From Nocardiopsis sp. CNR-923 (GTDB lineage Bacteria; Actinomycetota; Actinomycetes; Streptosporangiales; Streptosporangiaceae), in contig NZ_MKKC01000011.1 of the NCBI RefSeq assembly GCF_001942255.1, forward strand, positions 62,001 through 126,000: a DNA stretch of 64,000 nucleotides. Direction: 5' to 3'. The number at the start of each line of letters is the position of its first letter. The first letter of the stretch is position 1. A model generated the notes under the pieces. It was not told the DNA's origin and made no database searches. It saw nothing but the letters and a program-made list of their open reading frames with translations. Shown here piece after piece: positions 35,887 through 44,301 of the stretch. The position numbers and the translations under genes were made by a program.

Positions 35887-36830
35887 ATGGCGCCCACCGA
35901 CACCCCACACCACACCGGCCCCAGGCTGCGCATGCCCGACGCCGTCGCCGCGGCCCTGGCCTGCCCCACGTGCGGCACCGCCCTGGCGCCCGGCCCCCGC
36001 GGGCTGGAGTGCGCCGCCGGGCACTGCTTCAATGTCGCCCGCGAGGCTACGCCAGCCTGCTCACCGGCGCCACCCCGCCCGGCGCCGGGGACAGCAGGGA
36101 GATGGTCGCCGACCGGCTCCGCTTCCAGCACGCCGGTCACTACGACGCGATCGGCCGCGCCCTGGCCGACACCCTCGACCGCCAACTCAGCGACCGTCCC
36201 GACCCCCTGATCGCCGATGTCGGCGGCGGCACCGGCCACTACCTCACCCAGGTCCTGACCGCACTGCCCGACGCGGTCGGACTCACCCTGGACGTCTCCA
36301 AGTTCGCCGCCCGCCGCGCCGCCCGCGCCCACCCGCGCGGCGGGGCCGTCACCGCCGACGCCTGGCGTGCCCTGCCGCTGCGCACCGGCGCCGTCGACGC
36401 CCTGCTCAACGTGTTCGCACCGCGCGCCGCCGCCGAGTTCCGCCGGGTCCTGCGCCCAGACGGCGTCCTGGTCCTGGTCACCCCCGCACCCGACCACCTC
36501 GCCGAACTGCGCGCGCCGCTGGGCCTGCTCGACGTCGATCCCCGTAAGGACGAGCGCCTGGCCGAGGGCCTGCACGGGCACTTCGCGCCCGCGGGGGAGC
36601 GCGAGGTCCGCTTCACCATGGACCTGACCCGCGACGACGCGACCACCGTCGTCGGCATGGGACCCAGCGCCCGCCACATCGCCTCCGACGACCTGCGTGC
36701 CCGCGTGCGGGCCCTGCCCGAGCCGACGCCCGTCACCGCCTCGGTCCGCGTCCACGTCTACCGGCCCCGTGAGGACTCCGACACCGCCGCTCCTCGGCGG
36801 GGTCGGCCGAGAGCGGAAGACCCCGCGTGA
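35887..36830 (+). CDS. 23S rRNA (guanine-N1)-methyltransferase, RlmA(II)/TlrB-like, frameshifted
   Basis: About 313 residues. An N-terminal zinc finger (ALACPTCG, then LECAAGHCFNVARE) leads directly into GYASLLTG, the signature of RlmA proteins; the frame is lost between ARE and GYASLL because one G is missing at 36045-36046. The methyltransferase domain follows: HYDAIGRALADTL, IADVGGGTGHYL (SAM motif), NVFAPRAAAEFRRVLRPDG. RlmA(II) enzymes modify G748 of 23S rRNA and, as TlrB, contribute to tylosin resistance together with an Erm enzyme. It is set between treY and treZ. Confidence 0.87.
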
Positions 36831-36986
36831 GCGGGCGGATCCTGACGTTCGCCCCGTGCCCCTCCCGTGAGCGCTGGACCTGGGTTCCTGCGGCGCGGGG
36901 CCGAACCCGGTGGCCCGCGACGGGGCTGGGCCCCGCGTCGCGCCGGCCAGGGGTGAGAACGGCCGGCGCCGGGTAGGCCACCCGGC

Positions 36987-38758
36987 GTGAGCGAACCGGA
37001 CACCTCCACCAGCCCAGGTCTGGGCGTCCACGGCGACTTCGCCGTCTGGGCGCCCCACGCCGACCGCGTCCGACTCCGCGTCGACGGCACCGACCACCTC
37101 ATGCGCCGCGGCGCCCGCGGATGGTGGTCCGCCCACGTCGACGGCGCCGGACCCGGCACCGACTACGGCTACCTGCTCGACGACGCCCCCGAGGTCCTGC
37201 CCGACCCCCGCTCCCGCTGGCAGCCCGAGGCGTCCACGCCCCCAGCCGCGTCTACGACCACGCCGCCTTCGCCTGGACGGACGCCGCCTGGACCGGCCGC
37301 CCACTGCCCGGCGCGGTGCTCTACGAACTGCACACGGGCACCTTCACCCCCCGGGGCACGCTCACGGCCGCCGTCGACCGCCTCGACCACCTCGTCGACC
37401 TCGGCGTGACCCACGTCGGACTCATGCCGGTCAACGCCTTCGACGGAACCCACGGCTGGGGCTACGACGGGGTGCTGTGGTCGGCCGTCCACCAGCCCTA
37501 CGGCGGCCCCGACGCCCTCAAGGCCCTCGTCGACGCCTGCCACGCACGCGGACTCGCCGTCGTCCTGGACGTGGTGCACAACCACCTCGGCCCCTCCGGC
37601 GCCTACCTGCCCCGGTTCGGCCCCTACTTCGACGGCGAGACCGCCTGGGGCCCCTCGCTCAACCTCGACGGACCCCACTCCGACCCCGTCCGCCGCCTGG
37701 TCCTCGACAACTGCCTCGACTGGCTGCGCCACTTCCACCTCGACGGGCTGCGCCTGGACGCCGTGCACGCCCTGCGCGACGACCGTGCCACCCACCTGCT
37801 GGCCGAGCTGTCCGCCGAGGTCGACGCGCTCGCCACCGCCCTGGGCCGCCCGCTGTCCCTGGTCGCCGAGTCCGACCGCAACGACCCGCGCACCGTCCTG
37901 CCCCGGCAGGCGGGGGGCCTGGGGATGACCGCGCAGTGGTCCGACGACCTCCACCACGCCCTGCACACCGCCCTGTCCGGGGAGACCCACGGCTACTACC
38001 GCGACTTCTCCGGCCCCGACGTGCTGCCCGCGGTCCTGCGCCGCGTCTTCTGGCACGCGGGCACCTACTCCTCCTTCCGCCGCCGCACGCACGGCGCGCC
38101 GGTCGACACCGCGCGCGTGCCCGGCAGCCGCTTTCTCGCCTACCTGAGCACCCACGACCAGATCGGCAACCGCGCGCGCGGCGACCGCATGGGCTCGTAC
38201 GTGTCGCCGGGTCTGCTCTGCTGCGGGGCCGCGCTCGTCCTGTGCTCGCCCTACACGCCCATGCTGTTCATGGGCGAGGAGTGGGCGGCCACCACGCCGT
38301 GGCCGTTCTTCGCCTCCTTCGACGACCCCGAACTCGCCGAGGCGGTCCGCCGGGGGCGGCGCCGCGAGTTCGCCGACCTGGGATGGGCGCACGAGGAGAT
38401 CCCCGACCCGATGGACCCGGCGACCCGCGCCGCGGCCGTCCTGGACTGGGAACAGCGGTACCGGGAGCCGCACCGCCGCGTCCTGGACGCCCACCGCTCC
38501 CTCATCGCCCTGCGCCGCGCCGAACCCGACCTCGCCGACCCCCGCCTGGACCGCTTCGAGGTGCGGGCCAGCGCCGACGGCCGCCAGCTCGTCCTGGTCC
38601 GCGGGGCCCTGCGCCTGGTGTGCAACCTCGCCGACGGCGCCGCCCGCGTCGAACTGGACGCGCCGCCGCGCGAGGTGCTGCTGGCCACCGGTGGGCCGAG
38701 GAACGCCGGGGCCTCGGTGACCCTGCCCGGGGAGTCCTTCGCGGTGCTCCGGGTCTGA
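36987..38758 (+). CDS. treZ: Malto-oligosyltrehalose trehalohydrolase, frameshifted
   Basis: About 590 residues: an N-terminal CBM48-like domain (FAVWAPHADRVRLRVDG), then the GH13 barrel: VLYELHTGTFTPRGTL, WGYDGVLWSAVHQPYGGPD, VVHNHLGPSG, DGLRLDAVHALRDD (nucleophile Asp), LSLVAESDRND (acid Glu), STHDQIGNRARGDRM and MLFMGEEWAATTPWPFFASF. It frees trehalose from the trehalosyl end made by TreY. The break after QPEAS is repaired by one G at 37229-37230. GTG start; a hairpin-like GC stretch precedes it. Confidence 0.92.
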
Positions 38759-38921
38759 CTCGGCCCACCCGTCCAGGAGAGGTGGCCCGGCGCCGCGCGC
38801 GGGAACCGCGACCGCGGGTCCGCCGGGCGCGCCACGACCGTCTGCGGCGGCGTGTACGCTCCGGTCGACCGATGATCCGACGGGATGACACCGTCCCGTG
38901 CGAGAGGGAGGACGGCATCCG

Positions 38922-39240
38922 TGGCCGACACCGTGTGGCACCTCGACGAACGGTTCGACGCCCCGAACGGGACGGTGCGCTGGACCAGGCTGGGCGAGGG
39001 CGCACCCGTCGTCCTCCTGCACGGCACACCGCCGAGGTCGAGGACGCCTACGCCGACCTCGACCTCCCGGCGCTCGTCGTCTGGGGCCGCGAGGACACCT
39101 GGCTGCCCCTCGAACGCGGTGAACGGCTGGCCGCAGCCCTCCTCTGGGCCCGGCTGCACCCCCTGACGGGCGCTGGGCACCTGGTCCAGGAGGACGCACC
39201 GGCCGAACTGACGGCCGCCCTCCTGGACTTCCTCGCCTGA
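38922..39240 (+). pseudogene. Alpha/beta hydrolase with large internal deletion
   Basis: The GTG at 38922 starts ADTVWHLDERFDAPNGTVRW and VVLLHGTPP, the first strands and oxyanion loop of an alpha/beta hydrolase. About 35 bases later another frame gives VEDAYADLDLPALVVWGRED and TGAGHLVQEDAPAELTAALL, the catalytic-acid strand and catalytic-His end. The roughly 150 residues between, including the nucleophile serine and the cap, are absent. The product cannot be active. Deletion junction at about 39030-39040. Confidence 0.7.
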
Positions 39241-39244
39241 GCGC

Positions 39245-40045
39245 CTACCCCTCCAGCGCGAGGAAGAGCGCCAGCCACTGGCCGGGCGTCACCAGGCCGA
39301 CGGGCGTCCCCGGGGCGACCCCGGCCGCGCGCAGCGCCGCGTCCACCCGCCGCGCGGGGTGGACGCGGCGCAACGAGGCACCCAACGACCCGCCCGTGCC
39401 GCCGAACCCCAGCTCGACCATCCCGCGGTAGGCGCCCCTGCGCTCCCGGGGCAGCAGCGGATCCGGTCTGCGCCGGAGCACCAGCACCCCGGAGTCGACC
39501 CGGGGGACCGGCCGGAACCGGCTCCGATCGATCCGCCCGGCCAGCGACCACGACCACTCCGGCCAGGTCAGCACGGTCAACCGGGTCCAGCGCCCGTAGG
39601 CGCCGGTGCGCTTGCGCGCGTACTCCAGTTGGGTGACCAGCGTGGCCGAGGTCAGGCCGGGCGCGTCCAGGCACCAGCGGACGATGTCGGCGGTGCGCGC
39701 GTACGGGATGTTGCCGACCACGGTGAACGGGCCGCGCGGCGGTCGAACGCGCGTGAAGTCCGCGCACACCACCCGCACGCCCCGATCCGGGTCGCGGTAG
39801 CGGGCGGCCAGGCGCTCGGCCAGGCGGCGGTCGATCTCGTAGGCGATCACGTGCCGGGCGGCTGGGGCGAGCAACCGGGTGAGGGCCCCGTCGCCGGGGC
39901 CCACCTCGACCACCAGGTCGTCGGAGGTCACCCCGCAGACCCGGACCACGTGCCGGGCGGCGCGGGGGTCGGCGAGGAAGTTCTGGGAGAAGCGGCGGCG
40001 GCGGTCACCGGCGGAGCCGGGGCGCGGACGCGTCGTGCGAGCCAT
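39245..40045 (-). CDS. erm: 23S rRNA (adenine-N6)-dimethyltransferase, Erm family
   Basis: 266 residues. RRRFSQNFLADPRAARHVVR, VVEVGPGDGALTRLLA (SAM motif I), VIAYEIDRRL, VVGNIPYARTADIVRW (catalytic NIPY) and LVTQLEYARKRTGAYGRW are the standard Erm blocks. RFRPVPRVDSGVLVLRRR confirms the group. The enzyme methylates A2058 of 23S rRNA and gives macrolide-lincosamide-streptogramin B resistance. KsgA (16S) is less likely given overall length and the actinomycete Erm-like C-terminus. A 280-base leader with a 31-codon open frame precedes it, possibly for attenuation. An RlmA(II)-like gene lies 2.4 kb away. Confidence 0.82.
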   Translation of the reverse strand: MARTTRPRPGSAGDRRRRFSQNFLADPRAARHVVRVCGVTSDDLVVEVGPGDGALTRLLAPAARHVIAYEIDRRLAERLAARYRDPDRGVRVVCADFTRVRPPRGPFTVVGNIPYARTADIVRWCLDAPGLTSATLVTQLEYARKRTGAYGRWTRLTVLTWPEWSWSLAGRIDRSRFRPVPRVDSGVLVLRRRPDPLLPRERRGAYRGMVELGFGGTGGSLGASLRRVHPARRVDAALRAAGVAPGTPVGLVTPGQWLALFLALEG

Positions 40046-40324
40046 GGAAGGGTCCGATCCAGCCACGCGTGTGGCGGACGTGGACGGGCGGCACGGACGG
40101 GCGCGACGAGGCGCGCACGCTGGAAGGAGAAGGGGTCCGGGCGGCCCGTCCGAGACGGTTCGGGGACGGGACTGGACCTGGACCGGTACGCGCGCACGAC
40201 GGCTGGAGCCCGCCGTCCGCACACGGCGGCGCGCGCACGTGCGGGCACGTCGGCGCCGGGGTGGGGCGGCGGGCGGTCACCGTGGGACGGAGCCGCCGGG
40301 TTCGGGGGGCTCGCGGAAGGCGTC

Positions 40325-40420
40325 CTAGTCCAGGGACCCGGACCGGGGACGCACGACGCGGTCGTGGGCGCTCGCGGACCAGGACTGGACCTGGTTCACG
40401 ATCGCGTGGAAGCTGGCCAT
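40325..40420 (-). CDS. Possible 31-residue leader peptide upstream of erm
   Basis: ATG at 40420 opens a 31-codon frame (MASFHAIVNQVQSWSASAHD, then Arg/Ser-rich) ending in TAG at 40325. It lies 280 bases upstream of the erm start, in the same direction and just after a candidate promoter region. Erm genes of actinomycetes are often controlled by short translated leaders, so this may be one. The ribosome binding site is weak and the distance is long, so I am not sure. Confidence 0.3.
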   Translation of the reverse strand: MASFHAIVNQVQSWSASAHDRVVRPRSGSLD

Positions 40421-40461
40421 GCGCCCACCGTAGGAGGACGCAGCCTTCGCGGGCAACAGGT

Positions 40462-40479
40462 TTTCCACAGCTCTGGAAA
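40462..40479. promoter_or_regulatory. Inverted repeat between erm leader and methyltransferase
   Basis: TTTCCA and TGGAAA arms separated by 6 bases, in an unusually AT-rich patch of the divergent region. Candidate operator or promoter element shared by the divergent genes. Confidence 0.4.
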
Positions 40480-40520
40480 TGCGGTGGCGGGCCGCTCGCC
40501 CGCGACGACATACTCGCGGC

Positions 40521-41222
40521 ATGCCGAACTTCGCGGACTTCGACACCCGTCACTACCGCACCGTCGACGTGGCCTCCGGCTACGACGGCTGGTCGAGCAC
40601 CTACGAGGACTGCGTCCTGGACGCCATGGACCTGGCCCTGCTCGACGGGCTCACCCGCCCCGACTGGTCCGGCGTGGCCCGCGCCGCCGACCTGGGCTGC
40701 GGAACCGGCCGCACCGGGGCGTGGCTGCGCGCCAGGGGCGTGCCGCACGTGGACGGCGTCGACCTCAGTGAGGGGATGCTCGGCCTGGCCCGCCAGCGCG
40801 GCGCGCACACCACCCTGGCCCGGGGGGACGTGCGCGACACCGGGCTGCCGGGCGGCGGCTACGACCTGGTGATCTCCTCACTCATCGACGAGCACCTGCC
40901 CGACCTCGCCCCCTACTACGCCGAGGCCTGGCGGATCGCCGCGCCCGGCGGCGCTCTGGTGCTGGTCGCCTACCACCCGCAGTTCGTCATGGTCTCCGGC
41001 ATGCCCACCCACTTCACCGACGCCTCCGGTGAGGACATCGCGATCAGCACCCACCTGCACCTGCTCAGCGACCACACGAGCGCGGCCATGGCCGCCGGGT
41101 GGACCCTGGCGGAGCTGGCCGAGGCCACGGTGGACGACACCTGGGTGGCGGCCAAGCCCACGTGGAAACGGTTCCGCGGTCACCCGATCTCGGCGGTCAT
41201 GGTCTGGGCCAAGCCCGAGTGA
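40521..41222 (+). CDS. Class I SAM-dependent methyltransferase
   Basis: 233 residues: DTRHYRTVDVASGYDGWSST at the N-terminus, SAM motif AADLGCGTGRTGAWL (about residues 57-71), VDGVDLSEGMLGLA, and LVISSLIDEHLPDLAPYYAE, ending AKPTWKRFRGHPISAVMVW. The fold is that of UbiE/Tam-like small-molecule methyltransferases (Methyltransf_11/25). The substrate is unknown. The ATG has CATACT 6 bases upstream, which suggests a leaderless transcript. It is divergent from the erm gene and stands alone. Confidence 0.82.
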   Translation: MPNFADFDTRHYRTVDVASGYDGWSSTYEDCVLDAMDLALLDGLTRPDWSGVARAADLGCGTGRTGAWLRARGVPHVDGVDLSEGMLGLARQRGAHTTLARGDVRDTGLPGGGYDLVISSLIDEHLPDLAPYYAEAWRIAAPGGALVLVAYHPQFVMVSGMPTHFTDASGEDIAISTHLHLLSDHTSAAMAAGWTLAELAEATVDDTWVAAKPTWKRFRGHPISAVMVWAKPE

Positions 41223-41311
41223 GTCCGGGTCAGGTGCGGGTCAGCGGGTCGAGGCGCGGGGCACTGGAACGCGGTCACCCGCGCTCGCGCCGTCCCCTCG
41301 GGCTCGGGCGC

Positions 41312-42037
41312 TCAGTTCTGGACGTACTCCGCGCGCACGGCGTAGATCGCGGCCTCGGTGCGCGAGTGCACCTGAAGTTTCTCCAGGATGTTGCGGACGT
41401 GGTTCTTCACGGTGTTCTCCGTGATGAACAGGCGCGTGCCGATCTCCCGGTTGTTGAGCGAGCGCGCCAGCAGCTTGAGCACCTCGGTCTCCCGTGGCGT
41501 CAGTTGCGGCAGGGGAGGGGTGCTGCGCGGGGTGCTCTCCTGTTTGGCCAGTTCGGCGAACTCGCCGATGAGTTTGGTGGCCATCACCGGATTCACGAAC
41601 GACCGGCCCGCGGCGATCGCGCGGACGGCGCCCGCGATGTCGGTGACCCCGATCTCCTTGAGCAGGTACCCCGTGGCGCCCGCCTTGAGCGCGTCGAAGA
41701 GGTCGACCTCCTCGTCGCTCATGGTCAGCATGATGAACTTGACCCGCGGCAGCGCCTCGCGGATGCGCGAGCAGGCGTCGATGCCGCCGACCTGGGGCAT
41801 GCGCACGTCCATGAGGATGACGTCGGGGTGGTGCTGGGCGGCGAGGTGCACCGCCTCCTCGCCGTCCCCGGCCTCGCTGACCACGTCGATGTCCAACTCC
41901 ACGTCCAGGACCGACACCAGACCCCGTCGGAACAGGGCGTGGTCGTCCACGACGAGGACGCGGATGGGGGCGGACGGGGCGAGGGGCTCCTCTTGGCCCG
42001 GATCGGGGGTGGGGGGCTGGGGGGGTGGCGGGCTCAC
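41312..42037 (-). CDS. NarL/LuxR-family response regulator (orphan)
   Basis: 241 residues. A Pro-rich 24-residue N-terminus precedes a receiver domain (VVDDHALFRRGL, phospho-acceptor Asp in DVILMDVRMPQVGG, Thr in MLTMS, Lys in YLLKEIG) and a LuxR-type helix-turn-helix (LTPRETEVLKLLARSLNNRE, then TVKNHVRNILEKLQVHSR). No histidine kinase is adjacent, so its partner is elsewhere. It likely regulates distant genes on phosphorylation. GTG at 42037 has GAAAGG 8 bases upstream. Confidence 0.92.
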   Translation of the reverse strand: MSPPPPQPPTPDPGQEEPLAPSAPIRVLVVDDHALFRRGLVSVLDVELDIDVVSEAGDGEEAVHLAAQHHPDVILMDVRMPQVGGIDACSRIREALPRVKFIMLTMSDEEVDLFDALKAGATGYLLKEIGVTDIAGAVRAIAAGRSFVNPVMATKLIGEFAELAKQESTPRSTPPLPQLTPRETEVLKLLARSLNNREIGTRLFITENTVKNHVRNILEKLQVHSRTEAAIYAVRAEYVQN

Positions 42038-42316
42038 GTCGGTGGCCTTTCTCGCGCATGACAGACCAGAGGATCCACGCCCCCCGCCCGTGCTGGGTGT
42101 GGTCCGGTGGCGGGGAACGCACCGGGAAGGGAGTTTCCACTTTAGGCAGGATTCTCGCGGTCTACCGCGGAATCACGTGAACCTACTCGACGGTATCCCG
42201 GTCATCTCACCAGGAAACGGGCAGAAAGCGGGGGATTCGCGGGCTCGTGCGCCGTGCTCCTCTTCGTGAGGGATGGCAATGATGCCCGTTTTGGTGCAGA
42301 CCGAAAGTGGAGTTCT
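42038..42316. other. Intergenic region upstream of response regulator
   Basis: About 280 bases of lower-than-usual GC. It should contain the response-regulator promoter. No recognised gene or repeat. Confidence 0.4.
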
Positions 42317-42526
42317 CTACGGAAGACGCGGCTTCCTTCCGCGTCGGCGCCGCACGAGCGCACGCGCCCTGCCCATGCCGTTCCCGTCCCGACCCCTGCA
42401 GAAGAACGGGTTCTCGCATTCCATCGTCCCCGGCCGATTCAGATAGTTGCAGAACATGCAGGTCCAACCGCTGTCGAGGCGGGGATGGAATCGTTTCTCC
42501 GGCCGGGGGAGTGAGATGCGACTCAT
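42317..42526 (-). CDS. Mini-protein with RanBP2-like zinc finger
   Basis: 69 residues from ATG at 42526. Residues 21-43 carry W-x-C-x2-C-x3-N-x6-C-x5-C, close to the RanBP2-type zinc finger (W-x-C-x2-4-C-x3-N-x6-C-x2-C) except for a longer last spacing. The C-terminal 25 residues are strongly basic (RARALVRRRRGRKPRLP), fitting nucleic-acid binding. Third codon positions are mostly G or C, as in real genes here. A GGAAAGAGAG stretch lies about 10 bases before the ATG. I do not know a named bacterial family. Confidence 0.5.
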   Translation of the reverse strand: MSRISLPRPEKRFHPRLDSGWTCMFCNYLNRPGTMECENPFFCRGRDGNGMGRARALVRRRRGRKPRLP

Positions 42527-42844
42527 CGAGCGGACTCTCTTTCCTTGGATGTGCCCATGCTTCCACGGGCCGCGCGGCGACAGCGGTTTTTCGGGCTCTT
42601 CCGCGCGTGGAATCCGGAGCCGGGGGACCGGGTCGCTCAGCGGGGCGGGCTCCGCCGTGGTCGGGCTCCCCGGGGCGGTTCAGTACGGTCACCGGCGTGT
42701 CGCGGTGCGCCGGGCGGGTCGCCCGGGCCGCTTGTCCACGGCGACCAGGGCGGTGGGTCGCGGGGTCGGCGCGTCCGGACGCGGTGCTTGCCCGCTCAAG
42801 ATGTTCTCCACTAACATATTAGTCACTAATATCTTGGGGGACGG
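42527..42844. other. Intergenic region, 318 bases
   Basis: Divergent region between the zinc-finger mini-gene and the tetR operon. It holds the tetR operator listed separately; otherwise no gene or strong hairpin is seen. Confidence 0.45.
42816..42832. promoter_or_regulatory. Operator/promoter of the tetR-ABC operon
   Basis: ATATTAGT-C-ACTAATAT is a perfect palindrome with 8-bp arms; a second overlapping palindrome (ACTAA-CATA-TTAGT) begins at 42810. The right arm contains the -10 like TAATAT, 12 bases before the ATG. A TetR dimer bound here would block its own operon. Confidence 0.7.
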
Positions 42845-43444
42845 ATGTCGGACTGGCGGGCGGACAAGCGGGCGCGGACCCGGGCGAGGATCCAGGACGC
42901 GGCCCTGGACCTGTTCGCGAGGCACGGCTACGACCAGGTCACCGTGGAACGCGTCGCCGCCGCCGCGGGGGTCTCCCACACGACGTTCTTCCGGTACTTC
43001 CCCACCAAGGAGGACGTCGTGCTCCGCGACGACTACGACCCGCTGATCGCGCGCTACGTCTCCGCCAGGACCGAGACCGACTCGGTCGAACGCGTCCGAC
43101 TGGGCCTCGCCGACGCCTTCATGCACCTCGACACGGCCGCGCTGGAGACCGCCCGCGAGCGCACGCGACTGATGCTCTCCGCGCCGAGCCTGCGCGCCCG
43201 TGTCTGGGAGAGCCAGGTCGCCACCCAGCGGCTGCTGGAGGAGGTCCTGCACGGGTCGACGCCCGGGCCCGTCCCCCTGGCGACCCGCGCCATCGCGGCC
43301 GCCTGCACGGCCGTGCTCACCACCACGGTCGCCACCTGGGCCGAGGACGGCCCCACCGGAGCCCTCCCGAGCATGGTCGACGAAGCCCTCGCGGCCCTAC
43401 GCCCTCCCACGCCCGTGACCTGGGCGCAAAGGCGGCAGCCGTGA
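42845..43444 (+). CDS. TetR-family regulator of ABC exporter
   Basis: 199 residues. N-terminal helix-turn-helix RARIQDAALDLFARHGYDQV and VAAAAGVSHTTFFRYFPTKE (residues 10-54) is typical TetR; the C-terminal ligand domain is Ala/Leu-rich. GGGGG just before ATG 42845 acts as binding site. It is translationally coupled to the ABC ATPase gene (GTGA overlap) and has a perfect palindrome in its own promoter. It should repress the whole three-gene operon until a substrate of the exporter binds. Confidence 0.92.
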   Translation: MSDWRADKRARTRARIQDAALDLFARHGYDQVTVERVAAAAGVSHTTFFRYFPTKEDVVLRDDYDPLIARYVSARTETDSVERVRLGLADAFMHLDTAALETARERTRLMLSAPSLRARVWESQVATQRLLEEVLHGSTPGPVPLATRAIAAACTAVLTTTVATWAEDGPTGALPSMVDEALAALRPPTPVTWAQRRQP

Positions 43445-44301
43445 GCGCGATCCACGTGCGCGGTCTCACCGTGCGGTACCGCGGGGCGTGCGCCCCCGCC
43501 GTGGACGGCATGGACCTCACCGTCGAACGAGGCGAGGTCTTCGGCCTCCTCGGACCGAGCGGAGCCGGCAAGTCCACCGTCCACCGGGTCCTCACCCGGC
43601 GGATCCGCCGGTTCGGGGGGACCGTCGACGTGCTCGGCGCCCCCGTGGGCCGGGGCCGCGACCGGGACTTCTTCGAGCGGATCGGCGTCGCCTTCGAACT
43701 CCCCGCGCGCCTTCCCGCCCTGACCGCTCGGGAGGACCTCTCCGCCTTCGCCGCCCTGCACCGCGGGCCCACCGAGGACCCCGGGGAACTCCTGGAACTC
43801 CTGGACCTCGCGGAGGCCGCCGACCGCAGCACCGCCGGGTTCTCCAAAGGCATGCTCGTGCGCCTCAACCTGGCCCGGGCACTGGTCAACCGGCCCGAAC
43901 TGCTCCTGGCGGACGAGCCCACCGGCGGGCTGGACCCGGTCCGGGCCGACCGCGTCCGGGAGGTGCTCAGGGACCGGGCCCGTCAGGGGGCCACGGTCTT
44001 CGTCACCACGCACGACATGCGCACCGCTGAGAGCGTCTGCGACCGGATCGCCCTCGTCGTCGACGGGCGTGTCCGCGCCGTCGACACGCCCCGGCGGCTG
44101 CGGCTCGCCCACAGGAGCCCCGGCGTCGTCGTGGAGTTCCGCAGGAACGGGCGGCTGGAGCGGCGGGAGCTTCCGCTGGACGGCTTGGCGGAGCCACTGG
44201 GGATCCCCGGGGCACGCGTGGAGACCGTGCACAGCCGGGAGGCCACACTCGACGACGTCTTCGCCCGCGTCACCGGCCGACGGATGGGACGGGAACCGTG
44301 A
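43441..44301 (+). CDS. ABC transporter ATP-binding protein (drug-export type)
   Basis: 286 residues: Walker A GPSGAGKST, Q-loop region FFERIGVAFELP, signature STAGFSKGMLVRLNLAR, Walker B LLLADEPTGGLDP and the H-loop VFVTTHDM. The C-terminal 70 residues form the short regulatory tail of DrrA/CcmA-like exporters. It powers the downstream membrane protein. The start is GTG overlapping tetR, and its stop overlaps the permease start by 4 bases (GTGA). In arrangement it resembles mycobacterial Rv2688c-2686c, linked to fluoroquinolone efflux. Confidence 0.92.
   Translation: MSAIHVRGLTVRYRGACAPAVDGMDLTVERGEVFGLLGPSGAGKSTVHRVLTRRIRRFGGTVDVLGAPVGRGRDRDFFERIGVAFELPARLPALTAREDLSAFAALHRGPTEDPGELLELLDLAEAADRSTAGFSKGMLVRLNLARALVNRPELLLADEPTGGLDPVRADRVREVLRDRARQGATVFVTTHDMRTAESVCDRIALVVDGRVRAVDTPRRLRLAHRSPGVVVEFRRNGRLERRELPLDGLAEPLGIPGARVETVHSREATLDDVFARVTGRRMGREP

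Noticed and set aside
35887-36830. Programmed frameshifting as a general explanation of the broken genes
   Set aside because: The sites share no slippery heptamer or downstream structure, and they occur in housekeeping enzymes that need only one product.
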